Virus record (IMG/VR): IMGVR_UViG_3300034284_002638
Location: 1-64,000 of that record
Strand: one strand, 5' to 3'
Source of the DNA: a virus
Length of the DNA: 64,000 nt
Made by a program: the position numbers and the translations under genes. The notes under the pieces were generated by a model. That model did not search any database, was not told where the DNA came from, and saw nothing but the letters and a program-made list of their open reading frames with translations. Positions 25,321-32,945 of the stretch are shown here, in pieces (position 1 is the stretch's first letter; each line of letters begins with the position of its first letter).

Positions 25321-26585
25321 CCAAAAGAAAAGAAACGAAGAAGCGTCGGTCAAAAATGGACTGCCGAGTCTTCGAGTTGAAACTGGACCGCTCCAAGATG
25401 TCAAAGAAGACCCGTACGCACCTTTCGCAACTGTTCACGGAGGCGAAGTGGTTCTACAACTACTGCCTGTCCATGGATGACATCAACGAGTCCGACACCA
25501 CAGCCAAGACCGTCCCCGTCAAGGTAGAGGACAGGTACGAGGATCGGCCACTGATTGTTTTCGGCGGAGAGATGAAGCAGGCGATGAAGGCAAGAATATT
25601 CGGGTCTTTGTCCTCGCTCAAGGCCCTGAAGGAAAAGGGACACAAGGTCGGAAGACTAAAGTTCAAGAGCAGGATCAACTCCATACCTCTGAAACAGTAT
25701 GGTGCGACCCACCAGTTGGATAAGAAAAAGTCAATGGTCAAGATCAGGAGCGTGAGGAAGTGGCTCAAGGCATCCGGACTCAACCAAATTCCCGACGATG
25801 TTGAGATCGCCAACGCCAACCTCGTGCGGAAGGCCGACGACTTCTACCTCAAGGTCACCACCTTCGGCGAGAAGAAGGAGAGGGTCGTGCCGGAGGCGAG
25901 CATCGGCATAGACTTCGGGTGCGAGACCCAGTTGACGTTCAGCGACGGTACGAAGGTCGAGTTCCAGGTCCCCGTGAGCAAGCGGCTCCGCCGATTGGAC
26001 AGGAAGATCATGAGGGACAGACGTCCCGACTCCAAGAAGAAGAACCAAGACAGGATCAAGAGACAGCGGGAGTACGAACGTATTTCCAACAGGAAGAAGG
26101 ACATAAGGAACAAGATCGTTCATGCGATAACCAGCAGTTTCAGGTATGTGTGCTTTCAGGACGAGAGCGTCCACGCTTGGCAAGCAAGTGGTCACGGGAG
26201 GAAGATACAGAATTCTGGCATCGGCGGGATAATCTCCGACTTGAAGAACAAGTCGGTAACGCCGTGTGAGGTTCCCAAGTTCTTCCCCTCGACCAAGCTC
26301 TGTCCGAGTTGCGGCAGTTTGAATAGGCTTTCTTTGGGGGAAAGGACATACCGGTGCGGTTGTGGTTTTGAGCGTGACCGTGACTGGAAGTCGGCCTCTT
26401 GTATAGAGACCGAAGGTTTGATACAAAAAAGAGTACCTGTGGAACGCAGGGATTTTAAGGTGCAGGAGAGTTCCGCCTCTGCCTTCGTCGGGCTGTTGAG
26501 TAAGATCAACGGAATCCGCGTGAAGGCAAGCGGGTTCAATGAATGCAGGAAGCCCACGGCTTCAGCGAGCCTGAGGGCTCGCTGA
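25305..26585 (+). CDS. tnpB: TnpB RNA-guided nuclease
   Basis: 426 aa, usual TnpB length. The RuvC core is intact: Asp203 in SIGIDFGCET, Glu287 in CFQDESVH, and Asp358/360 in FERDRDWKSA. The zinc finger has Cys333, 336, 351 and 353 (KLCPSCGS, YRCGCG). The N-terminal 150 residues are the basic wedge/REC-like part. TnpB uses an RNA from the element's right end to cut DNA next to a short TAM and so promotes retention of the element. Met18 is an alternative start. With no broken residues, it should be active. Confidence 0.9.
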   Translation: MDKRVSKRKETKKRRSKMDCRVFELKLDRSKMSKKTRTHLSQLFTEAKWFYNYCLSMDDINESDTTAKTVPVKVEDRYEDRPLIVFGGEMKQAMKARIFGSLSSLKALKEKGHKVGRLKFKSRINSIPLKQYGATHQLDKKKSMVKIRSVRKWLKASGLNQIPDDVEIANANLVRKADDFYLKVTTFGEKKERVVPEASIGIDFGCETQLTFSDGTKVEFQVPVSKRLRRLDRKIMRDRRPDSKKKNQDRIKRQREYERISNRKKDIRNKIVHAITSSFRYVCFQDESVHAWQASGHGRKIQNSGIGGIISDLKNKSVTPCEVPKFFPSTKLCPSCGSLNRLSLGERTYRCGCGFERDRDWKSASCIETEGLIQKRVPVERRDFKVQESSASAFVGLLSKINGIRVKASGFNECRKPTASASLRAR

Positions 26586-26602
26586 AGCCGTGGGTAGTTC
26601 AC
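26553..26602 (+). ncRNA. Right-end hairpin / 3' part of presumed omega-RNA
   Basis: CCCACGGCTTCAGCGAGCC and its exact complement form a 19-bp hairpin with TGAG as the loop, partly inside the tnpB 3' end, followed by GTGGGTAGTTCAC at the element border. In TnpB systems the RNA overlapping the 3' end of tnpB and the right end serves as scaffold, and the guide lies immediately beyond the border. The guide would start at AATGAGCGCAGACAACTT, in the next gene. The RNA itself is inferred. Confidence 0.6.
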
Positions 26603-26603
26603 A

Positions 26604-26849
26604 ATGAGCGCAGACAACTTTGTCATCGTCCGCAAGTTTGAGGACGGGTGGCGTTGGGCCATGGGCTTCGCCACCCATTGTGTTGAAAACAACCTCTCTT
26701 TTGGAGAGGGGGTCAAGGACCGGAGTTTCGTCAACGGCCCATTCGGCACGATTGAAGATGCGTCAAGCCACGCCGAAAAAGAACTCGGAATCATCGAGTA
26801 CGGAATAATCGTGGACAACCATAAAGAGATCCATAATGACCACGCTTGA
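26604..26849 (+). CDS. Small paralogue D1
   Basis: 81 aa, starting MSADNFVIVRKFEDGWRWAM, followed by FATHCVENN, FVNGPFGTIEDA and LGIIEYGIIV. A copy lies 5.2 kb downstream and each is followed by an E paralogue. The look (short beta strands plus a helix) resembles small phage proteins annotated 'DUF' in many genomes. Its ATG abuts the TnpB element's right end. Confidence 0.7.
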   Translation: MSADNFVIVRKFEDGWRWAMGFATHCVENNLSFGEGVKDRSFVNGPFGTIEDASSHAEKELGIIEYGIIVDNHKEIHNDHA

Positions 26850-27105
26850 ATATTGGGTTGTTCGTGTGGCCTATTTGGTCGAGGGCGCCGCCGGAGTCGC
26901 CGGACTGGCCGCTATGGTGCTTGTTCCTTGGATTCTTCTGATCGGGTTTGTTTCGTGCTGGCTTTGGCGCCGATCAAAGTATTCAAAACTCCGTTCCGCC
27001 GTCAGGCGCCTCTTGGACGATGTCAACTCCCGCTACCCGGACAAGAACCCAAGGGAGTGGAGTTGTCCCTATATGCAGGCCTTGGACGACATGACCCATA
27101 CATGA
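26836..27105 (+). CDS. Membrane-anchored paralogue E1
   Basis: 89 aa: an N-terminal half with two hydrophobic segments (YWVVRVAYLVEGAAGVAGLA; VPWILLIGFVSCWLW) and a C-terminal ~45 residues (LRSAVRRLLDDVNSRYPDKN, then PREWSCPYMQALDDM) almost identical to the soluble E2 protein. The two E genes share only this 3' module, so an end exchange by recombination is likely. Confidence 0.65.
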   Translation: MTTLEYWVVRVAYLVEGAAGVAGLAAMVLVPWILLIGFVSCWLWRRSKYSKLRSAVRRLLDDVNSRYPDKNPREWSCPYMQALDDMTHT

Positions 27106-27479
27106 AAAACCAAGCCATCAAACTCTTGCTGTGCCGGATGCACGAACTTTCTTGTTGGTATCGGACCAACTTCAGGAACCATAGCCAATTAGACGGCTAC
27201 AGGTCCGAGTATGACTTGCACCAAGCCTACCTTGAGGAGATCGGATGCTCTTGCGTCCGTAGAGAGAAAATCATCGTCCGAGAGTTCTTGCAGAATCCCG
27301 ACAAACAAACCTTGGAATCCCTCGGGCTTCCGGAAGGACGATTCGTCGCTTTGGCCCACCCTTGGGAGGCGACTACGATCATACTTATACCCGAAGACCT
27401 CGCCATGAAGGCCGTCGTTCTCGGGGAGTTCCCGGCAATGGATGCGTTCGGGCAACCAAGGAGCCATCAACTTGCATGA
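27102..27479 (+). CDS. KALVLG-family protein (member 8)
   Basis: 125 aa: helix NQAIKLLLCRMHELSCWY, then HQAYLEEIGC, and LIPEDLAMKAVVLGEFP followed by a short tail (AMDAFGQPRSHQLA). ATGA start overlap. The signature ends 14 residues before the stop, so the short tail is a variation. Confidence 0.72.
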   Translation: MKNQAIKLLLCRMHELSCWYRTNFRNHSQLDGYRSEYDLHQAYLEEIGCSCVRREKIIVREFLQNPDKQTLESLGLPEGRFVALAHPWEATTIILIPEDLAMKAVVLGEFPAMDAFGQPRSHQLA

Positions 27480-27715
27480 GAGTCTATATCGTCATCGGAA
27501 CGACGGAAGGCGTCTACCAAGACGAAATCGGCGGGCCTTTTCTCCCTCATCCCGACAAGGAAATCGTTGAAGTATTCTCAAAGCAGGAGGATGCGGAGAA
27601 TTTCGTCAAGAACAGGAAGTTGAAGAAGCCGGAAAGAGGGAGTTACGGCGACACCTCCTTCTACAAGGGCGGATACTACGAACTTGAGGTAGAGGAACAT
27701 GAAGTCAGAGGATGA
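27476..27715 (+). CDS. Small hypothetical protein
   Basis: 79 aa: MRVYIVIGTTEGVYQDEIGG, then EIVEVFSKQEDAENFVKN and a tyrosine-rich end (KGGYYELEVEEHEV). The layout (strand, helix of the SKxEDAENF type, strand) is that of a small phage domain often called DUF. Coupled to both neighbours. Unknown function. Confidence 0.6.
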   Translation: MRVYIVIGTTEGVYQDEIGGPFLPHPDKEIVEVFSKQEDAENFVKNRKLKKPERGSYGDTSFYKGGYYELEVEEHEVRG

Positions 27716-28016
27716 CGACGGACGCTATTTGCTCTTGGGAGGAAGATCCTCGCCCGGCCCTCTGTCGGCTCAAGGCCCCATCTACGACAGGTTCCAGAAT
27801 TTTTTGTACGACATGGTGGCCCTCGGTACGCCGCAGCCGAAGGGGAGGGCGGATGCCTTGAAGACGAGACTAGAGGGTGTCGGGGTCAGATTTTCAAATA
27901 ACCCATGGCCTCCGACCCGAAAGCCAAACGAATGGGTGTTCGCATCGCCCTTCGGAGCGCACCTCGCAATTGACAAGGAAACCGCCGAGAAAATATTGGT
28001 GCTGGGACTGCCATGA
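27699..28016 (+). CDS. KALVLG-family protein (member 9)
   Basis: 105 aa: a disordered Gly/Ser start, helix IYDRFQNFLYDMVAL, LKTRLEGVGV (diverged central element), FASPFGAHLAI and the C-terminal DKETAEKILVLGLP. Overlaps the gene before by 17 nt. Confidence 0.72.
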   Translation: MKSEDDDGRYLLLGGRSSPGPLSAQGPIYDRFQNFLYDMVALGTPQPKGRADALKTRLEGVGVRFSNNPWPPTRKPNEWVFASPFGAHLAIDKETAEKILVLGLP

Positions 28017-28327
28017 GAGACCTTATTGACATCGTAAAGATCGCAAATCAGCATCCCCACCAAGGCTATCCGAGGAAAATGAAGGTCTATGACATTCTTC
28101 AAAGAAAGTATACCGAATCCTTTGAAAACAAAGAGATGGATGTGTTCAGCCATGTGGCCTACGCAATGGCAAAGACGAAGTGGCACGAATATCTCAAGTC
28201 GCTCGGCATGACTTTTGACATAGAGGAAGGCATACTTGATCCTTCCTGTCATCTGGAATGGCAGCAGAGATGGATCAAGATTTCCGAAGAAACGATGAAC
28301 AAGATATTGACATTGGGGTTGCCATGA
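28013..28327 (+). CDS. KALVLG-family protein (member 10)
   Basis: 104 aa: N-terminal KVYDILQRKYTESFENK, central WHEYLKSLGM, C-terminal ISEETMNKILTLGLP. The signature deviates (TMNK replaces ELAxK), but the LP stop codon still supplies the next ATG. Confidence 0.72.
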   Translation: MRDLIDIVKIANQHPHQGYPRKMKVYDILQRKYTESFENKEMDVFSHVAYAMAKTKWHEYLKSLGMTFDIEEGILDPSCHLEWQQRWIKISEETMNKILTLGLP

Positions 28328-28617
28328 GATGGGAAAGACGATCCATATCAAAACTTGAACTGATTCTTCGCGAGAGGTTTTCAAAACTGCACGCAGAACG
28401 CTTGCCCGTGACCGTCGGCCGGCACTTGAACATCGTCAAGGAGTGGACCAAGCTCCTTGAGGAATCGGGATGTCTTTTTTCTTCAAAGGGCTGTCTCGTG
28501 GAGCCCGTGAATCATCCGAAGGGATTCGTCGTCGTGTCCGACCCCATCAAGTGTAGGACGATTGCCGTTCCGGAAGAACTCGCCTTGAAGGCGATCGTTT
28601 TTGGGGAGATCCCGTGA
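28324..28617 (+). CDS. KALVLG-family protein (member 11), near-twin of member 25
   Basis: 97 aa: SISKLELILRERFSKLHAER, WTKLLEESGC, GCLVEPVNHPKGFVVVSDPI, and AVPEELALKAIVFGEIP. Another member 9.6 kb downstream shares most of its last 55 residues (VEPVNHPKGFV, VSDPI, CRTIA). This is the clearest recent duplication within the family. Confidence 0.75.
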   Translation: MRWERRSISKLELILRERFSKLHAERLPVTVGRHLNIVKEWTKLLEESGCLFSSKGCLVEPVNHPKGFVVVSDPIKCRTIAVPEELALKAIVFGEIP

Positions 28618-28979
28618 AAGAAAAACTCTACCAAATCCTCAACGACAAGTGGCTTGACATAGGTGTTCTCTGGCGAGCCACCTTCCGGCGTCAGATCGGC
28701 CTTGAAGGACTGCCCCGCAAAACAAACAGAGGACAATTTGATCAACATTTGTGGGACGAATACTTGCGGGAAATGAACATAACCCATCCGGCGGTAGAGG
28801 TTCATTTCCTCGGAAGAGAGACCGAACATTACTTCATCGAGAACCCGGCGGCGAAGGAGAAGTTGGTGGGAGTCCCCAAAGAACTCGCCATGAAGGCCTT
28901 GGTGCTGGGGCACTTCCCCGACAGCCCCTCGATTGAGAAAATGCGGGACTGTTTCCATGAACCATCAAAAGCTCCTTGA
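28614..28979 (+). CDS. KALVLG-family protein (member 12), DSPSIE-tail subgroup
   Basis: 121 aa with GTG start (GTGA coupling): KEKLYQILNDKWLDIGVLW, WDEYLREMNI, VPKELAMKALVLGHFP then the tail DSPSIEKMRD. Members 14 and 19 have the same KLYxILNxKxxDI start and DSPSIExMRE tail, forming a subgroup. Confidence 0.72.
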   Translation: MKEKLYQILNDKWLDIGVLWRATFRRQIGLEGLPRKTNRGQFDQHLWDEYLREMNITHPAVEVHFLGRETEHYFIENPAAKEKLVGVPKELAMKALVLGHFPDSPSIEKMRDCFHEPSKAP

Positions 28980-29271
28980 AATATTCATCGCCAAATTGGA
29001 CAAGGTCTGTCCGCCGAAGAGCGGACAGAATGTCCGCAATGACGCTTGGTGGTCAATCATAGAGAAGTATGGATGCAAGATGATACCATCTGGGCAAATA
29101 GCGGACCTGGTCAACAACGGACCGAACGACTATGTGTGCATGAAGTCTTTCAATGTATCGGTGGTGAATGCCCACTGGGTGCTTGTTCCCAAGGAACTTG
29201 CTTTGAAGGCCCTGACGCTCGAATACCTTCCCGACAGCCCCTCGGCAGAAAGACCTCGTGAATCCACATGA
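28957..29271 (+). CDS. KALVLG-family protein (member 13)
   Basis: 104 aa: helix MNHQKLLEIFIAKLDKV, WWSIIEKYGC, VPKELALKALTLEYLPDSPS. The Gly of the signature is replaced by Glu (LEYLP). Overlaps the preceding gene by 23 nt. Confidence 0.7.
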   Translation: MNHQKLLEIFIAKLDKVCPPKSGQNVRNDAWWSIIEKYGCKMIPSGQIADLVNNGPNDYVCMKSFNVSVVNAHWVLVPKELALKALTLEYLPDSPSAERPREST

Positions 29272-29732
29272 CAAAAGACAAACTCTACCACATCCTCAAC
29301 GAGAAGTTGTTTGACATCGCCGATCTGTACAAAGGTCACGAGTTGGAGCATTCCCGGCCTGGGCCGAAGCCGAACTGGATGCCCGTTATCTCAAGTGCGA
29401 TAAAAGGAATCTTCACAGAACAGTTTGATCTTGAAATCTGGAAATTGTATCTTGAGGAGATTGGAGTTATCAAATTTGTTCGCTCCGGATGGTTCAGGGA
29501 GAACGATATGGAGGACGAAATCGAGAACCTCTCCTTCGCGGACCTCCAGGGCCAGAAGGTTGATATTGAATGGATCAAAGAAAATCTTACGATAATTCCG
29601 GATCCGCTCGCACAGTTTCATAGGGTCGGAATCCCCAACGAACTCGCCACGAAGGCGTTGGCCCTCGGGTACTTCCCCGACAGCCCCTCAATTGAAAGAA
29701 TGCGGGAGGCCTCCCTTGGACACAGCGGATGA
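29268..29732 (+). CDS. KALVLG-family protein (member 14), DSPSIE-tail subgroup
   Basis: 154 aa, long variant: KDKLYHILNEKLFDIADLY, a Pro-rich insert, WKLYLEEIGV, a second insert (GQKVDIEWIKENLTIIPDPL), GIPNELATKALALGYFP and DSPSIERMRE tail. Close to member 19 in its start (KLFDIADL). Confidence 0.72.
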   Translation: MTKDKLYHILNEKLFDIADLYKGHELEHSRPGPKPNWMPVISSAIKGIFTEQFDLEIWKLYLEEIGVIKFVRSGWFRENDMEDEIENLSFADLQGQKVDIEWIKENLTIIPDPLAQFHRVGIPNELATKALALGYFPDSPSIERMREASLGHSG

Positions 29733-30009
29733 ACTGTACGAACTGTACAAAATGCTTGAGAGGAGACACCGCGACCTCATGGTCTTCTTCAGCAATATTT
29801 GTTGCGATCCGAACCGCTGGCCGATACATTTGAGGCCGATCTGGGACAAGTACTTGCTGAGTCTGGATTGCAAAAAAGGCCTCCAACCAGGCGACTTCCT
29901 GTACATCCCCAGTCCCTCGAACGAATGGAAGGAGACGGTAGCCTTCCCCAAGGATGTGGCGTTCAAAGCCTTGGTTCTCGGCGAACTGCCGGAAATGGAC
30001 CTGGAATGA
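29716..30009 (+). CDS. KALVLG-family protein (member 15)
   Basis: 97 aa from a TTG start (MDTADELYELYKMLERRHRD); an earlier TTG would add eight residues. Central WDKYLLSLDC; C-terminal FPKDVAFKALVLGELPEMDL. Overlaps the previous gene by 17 nt. Confidence 0.68.
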   Translation: MDTADELYELYKMLERRHRDLMVFFSNICCDPNRWPIHLRPIWDKYLLSLDCKKGLQPGDFLYIPSPSNEWKETVAFPKDVAFKALVLGELPEMDLE

Positions 30010-30317
30010 CAGACAAGATCAACGACGAGACATACAGGCTTCTCAAGAAGAGGTTTGACGAACTGGCGGGTGTCATGGGCTTAAAGGGTCGCCTTGGCGA
30101 TCTTTGGCTCAACTACCTTGAGGGCTTGGGATGCGCCGTAGTTGAAAACATTCGCCCAACCAACCCACCTTCGGAATCGGAGAACTTCGTGGTCTGTCGC
30201 AACCCATCAAGCCCCCCGTTCGGCAAAGGGTTTGTCGAGGAGGTGCGGATTCCCAAGGAGACCGCGCTCAAGGCTATTTTGATAAGCGATTTTCCACCCG
30301 GAACCCAGCAAAAATGA
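30006..30317 (+). CDS. KALVLG-family protein (member 16)
   Basis: 103 aa: MTDKINDETYRLLKKRFDEL, WLNYLEGLGC, NFVVCRNP, and RIPKETALKAILISDFP. The LVLG core is changed to ILIS. Twin of the following gene in its first 20 residues and in VVCxNP. Confidence 0.72.
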   Translation: MTDKINDETYRLLKKRFDELAGVMGLKGRLGDLWLNYLEGLGCAVVENIRPTNPPSESENFVVCRNPSSPPFGKGFVEEVRIPKETALKAILISDFPPGTQQK

Positions 30318-30643
30318 CAGACAAGATGAGCAAAAAGATATACGCGCTCTTGAAGAAGAGGTTTGACGACCTCATAGACTTGTACATAAAAAAGAGCGGC
30401 TCGCTCTCCATCTGGACTCCAAACATAGACCAGATGTGGCGGGACTATCTTGACGAGATCGGGTGTTTACGATACCACAGTTCAGATATTCTTGACCATG
30501 TCATTTCAAACATTGACGATTATGTGGTCTGTCTGAATCCCCAGAGTAGTTTCACGGGCTACATAGCGGTTCCCAAAGAGACCGCGTTCAAGGCCGTCGT
30601 CCTCGGCGAGTTTCCGGAGATTTCGTTTGAGGTTGCGAAATGA
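30314..30643 (+). CDS. KALVLG-family protein (member 17)
   Basis: 109 aa: MTDKMSKKIYALLKKRFDDL, WRDYLDEIGC, YVVCLNP, AVPKETAFKAVVLGEFP plus a seven-residue tail. Tandem duplicate of the previous gene. ATGA overlaps at both ends. Confidence 0.74.
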   Translation: MTDKMSKKIYALLKKRFDDLIDLYIKKSGSLSIWTPNIDQMWRDYLDEIGCLRYHSSDILDHVISNIDDYVVCLNPQSSFTGYIAVPKETAFKAVVLGEFPEISFEVAK

Positions 30644-30927
30644 ATTCTGAAATGGGCTCCACCAAGCTGCACCAACTTCTAGAGGAGAAGTGGGAAAAGG
30701 TGTTTGGACAGTACCGCTCCCTCCAAAAATGGGCGGAATATATCAACGAGATGGGCTTCAAGACAACAAGAATCGTATATGCTCCCGACGGACATGCCGC
30801 ATATGCGATGAAATTTCCCGACCACGAGGATGTCTTCTTCGTCCTTGATCCATTGAGCAAATTGCATCTCATTTCAATTCCCAAGGAAGTCGCCTTCAAG
30901 GTTCTGGCCTTGGGAGGGTTCCCGTGA
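30640..30927 (+). CDS. KALVLG-family protein (member 18)
   Basis: 95 aa: TKLHQLLEEKWEKVFGQY, WAEYINEMGF, FFVLDPLSKLHLI, SIPKEVAFKVLALGGFP at the stop; the terminal CCGTGA gives a GTG start to the next gene. Confidence 0.74.
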   Translation: MNSEMGSTKLHQLLEEKWEKVFGQYRSLQKWAEYINEMGFKTTRIVYAPDGHAAYAMKFPDHEDVFFVLDPLSKLHLISIPKEVAFKVLALGGFP

Positions 30928-31838
30928 ATGAAAAACTCTATGACATCCTGAACAAGAAACTTTTTGACATCGCGGACTTGCACTACGAAAAAGCCAATTC
31001 TCCGCACCGCCAAGAACCCCGCCACGAGCGCCTTGGCAAAAAGATTGTTTCTAGTTCCCCGGTTTCTACCTCGTTTGGCCCGAAGATCATGTTCCCCAAG
31101 CATGTTTGGCGCTCATATCTCGACGAGATGGGAATCGTCAAAGCCGAGGGGGTTGAACAGCGAGTCCTTCCTGTCGGAAAATTTTTGATCGTGGCGGATC
31201 CTCTTGTTGCATACGAAAAGTTGGGCGTCCCCGAAGAACTCGCCATGAAGGCCTTAGCCCTTGGATACTTCCCCGACAGCCCCTCAATCGAGAATATGCG
31301 GGAGACAGCCTTAGAAGAACCAGTTTACACGATCAAAAGTCGGGGCTATAATGCTCTAGGAAAAACTCAAATGATCTACCTCGTGCTTGCAGTCGCGCTA
31401 CTTCTCGCCATCCCGATAGGGCTGGAATGCTTGTTCGCCTATCTCATGGACGACGCCGAGAAAAACCGCCACCTTCGGGAAACAAGTGATAAAATCATGA
31501 AAGAAAATCGCCATGACGCTCTCCTTGAGGCCGCGACGCGACTTTATGAGTGCGATTTTTGGAAGCCAACTAGAATGTCGGAGGATGAGGCATCTAAGGC
31601 GTGGGAGGCGTTGCGTGACGCAATTGGGCTTTCGCCGGGAACAGCCACTCAGTGCGACGGGCGCATCGGCTCCTCGACTAATGGAGCCTCATCTCTCACC
31701 GACGCGGAGCGGGCTGCGATCCTTTTCTTCGTAGACAAGCATCGCAAAATCCAGAAGGATGGCGAAAATTACTGCTGTATTGAGGCGAGTCTGCACGCCG
31801 ATGCGCTTCAGGGCTTGCTTGAAAGGGAGTCCCGTTGA
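30924..31838 (+). CDS. KALVLG-family protein with membrane helix and captured C-terminal domain (member 19)
   Basis: 304 aa in three parts. Residues 1-130 are a KALVLG domain of the DSPSIE subgroup (NEKLYDILNKKLFDIADLHY; WRSYLDEMGI; VPEELAMKALALGYFP; DSPSIENMRE). Residues ~150-172 are a membrane helix (MIYLVLAVALLLAIPIGL). The last ~110 residues (ALLEAATRLYECDFWKPTRM, EASKAWEALRDAIGLSPG, VDKHRKIQKDGENY) look like enterobacterial phage sequence. A fusion of host-range-foreign DNA onto the family member is likely. Confidence 0.72.
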   Translation: MNEKLYDILNKKLFDIADLHYEKANSPHRQEPRHERLGKKIVSSSPVSTSFGPKIMFPKHVWRSYLDEMGIVKAEGVEQRVLPVGKFLIVADPLVAYEKLGVPEELAMKALALGYFPDSPSIENMRETALEEPVYTIKSRGYNALGKTQMIYLVLAVALLLAIPIGLECLFAYLMDDAEKNRHLRETSDKIMKENRHDALLEAATRLYECDFWKPTRMSEDEASKAWEALRDAIGLSPGTATQCDGRIGSSTNGASSLTDAERAAILFFVDKHRKIQKDGENYCCIEASLHADALQGLLERESR

Positions 31839-32053
31839 GCGCCGACAACTTCGTGGTCGTCCGCAAATTTGATGACGGGTGGTATTGGGCCATGGGATTC
31901 GCCACCAACTATGTGGAAAACGACAAGCCCTTTGAGGCAATTGAACCAGATCAGTTCGTAAATGGCCCGTTCGGCACGGCCGAAGAAGCCGAGGAACACG
32001 CCAGCAAGGATTTGGGAATCATAGAGTACGGAATAGTGGTGAGTCATGATTGA
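31835..32053 (+). CDS. Small paralogue D2
   Basis: 72 aa from a TTG start overlapping the previous stop (TTGA). Shares SADNFVVVRKFDDGWYWAMG, FATNYVEN, FVNGPFGTAEEA and LGIIEYGIVV with D1 at 26.6 kb. Followed by E2 in the same order as D1-E1. Confidence 0.7.
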   Translation: MSADNFVVVRKFDDGWYWAMGFATNYVENDKPFEAIEPDQFVNGPFGTAEEAEEHASKDLGIIEYGIVVSHD

Positions 32054-32330
32054 AAAACAAGTCCCCCTGCACGAGCTTCTGGCGTCCGTCCCGGAAGACC
32101 ACCGATTGGTCATCCACGGGGAGGGAAGATACCCGTCCAGCACCAGCATCCCTGTGGGAAGGCTGTGCCAAGAGGCATCCAAGGAGTTAGAGAAACAATT
32201 TGAACTCCGTTTCGCCGTCAAGAGACTCCTGGATGACGTCAACTCCCGCTACCCGGACAAGAACCCAAGGGAGTGGAGTTGCCCCTACATGCAGGCTTTG
32301 GACGACATGACACGCGAGAAAACGATATGA
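32046..32330 (+). CDS. Small paralogue E2 (soluble form)
   Basis: 94 aa. The N-terminal half is soluble (EKQVPLHELLASVPEDHRLV) and unrelated to E1, whereas residues ~48-90 (RFAVKRLLDDVNSRYPDKN, REWSCPYMQALDDMT) match E1 almost exactly. It reads as a shared C-terminal module on two different front ends. Confidence 0.65.
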   Translation: MIEKQVPLHELLASVPEDHRLVIHGEGRYPSSTSIPVGRLCQEASKELEKQFELRFAVKRLLDDVNSRYPDKNPREWSCPYMQALDDMTREKTI

Positions 32331-32346
32331 AAAGGACTTAAATTGT

Positions 32347-32559
32347 ATGGAATCAAAAATTGAAAAACTTGTGGATTACCTTCGGGCGGATGGGCATGAC
32401 GACGATGCGGAAGCCTTGATTGTCGTGGATCATCTTATGAGGGAATATGCCTTCTCACATGAGCCTATGGAAGAAAATGCAAAGATCTTTTCCCAACTAC
32501 TGCAAGATTTAGTAGCGGATTGGATGGGAGGTGAAAGATGCAGATCGGTGACAAGATAA
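32347..32559 (+). CDS. Small acidic helical protein
   Basis: 70 aa, start MESKIEKLVDYLRADGHDDD, all helix, with HLMREYAFSHEPMEEN and a short WMGGERCRSVTR end. Overlaps C2 by 22 nt. Small helical proteins like this may be DNA mimics, but the charge pattern is not extreme. Unknown function. Confidence 0.55.
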   Translation: MESKIEKLVDYLRADGHDDDAEALIVVDHLMREYAFSHEPMEENAKIFSQLLQDLVADWMGGERCRSVTR

Positions 32560-32945
32560 AGGGCGTTTCCAACCGATTCGAGGACTTCGTGGGATCGTTC
32601 AACAAGAGCGAAATGGAGCCCGACCCGAATTCGGAGTACATCTACGACCACCACATCGTCTTCTGCGAGGAGGCTCCGTACAATATTCCTACGGAATACG
32701 CTTGTGGTGGACGCAAGATCGCAGTCAATGTCAGGAAGCAAGATGAGCGATGGTCTTCCCGGTACACCTTCAATTTCATAGACGACGAGGCCAAGAGGGA
32801 GTATCACACCTACTACGGGTGGAGCCTCATCCCCCACACCTCCGAGAACCTGATGAGGCTTGAGGAGATCAAGTGGCTCAACGAGCAGATCAATCAGTTC
32901 GGAATTCGCATAGGGGCGGTCAGGAAAGAAATGGGGCATCTTTAA
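32538..32945 (+). CDS. Paralogue C2, unknown
   Basis: 135 aa, a close copy of C1: MQIGDKIKGVSNRFEDFVGS, FCEEAPYNIPTEYACGGRKI, TYYGWSLIPHTSENLMRL. Only a short acidic gene precedes it rather than B, so synteny with the first copy is broken here. Confidence 0.65.
   Translation: MQIGDKIKGVSNRFEDFVGSFNKSEMEPDPNSEYIYDHHIVFCEEAPYNIPTEYACGGRKIAVNVRKQDERWSSRYTFNFIDDEAKREYHTYYGWSLIPHTSENLMRLEEIKWLNEQINQFGIRIGAVRKEMGHL

Larger units (their letters stand above)
25258..26602 (+). mobile_element. TnpB-only IS200/IS605-type element
   Basis: The element contains a single tnpB and no tnpA. At the left, AGACCCGT and ACGGGTCT form a perfect 8-bp hairpin whose loop holds the tnpB ATG. At the right, a perfect 19-bp hairpin (4-nt loop) is followed by TAGTTCAC. 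The left boundary is inferred at a TTAC immediately after the stop of the preceding gene; the right boundary lies just before the ATG of the next gene. It sits cleanly between two genes, so the insertion did not destroy coding sequence. Mobility would need TnpA in trans. Confidence 0.75.

Noticed and set aside
19289-26602. A composite transposon bounded by two IS605-type right ends
   Set aside because: Both ends have the same orientation and no left end lies outside the first; single-strand IS605 chemistry needs one left and one right end, so the 7.3-kb segment is not a unit.
26853-27101. Upstream extension of the KALVLG member that starts at 27102
   Set aside because: The extra sequence is the out-of-frame reading of gene E1; the ATG overlapping the E1 stop is the natural start.
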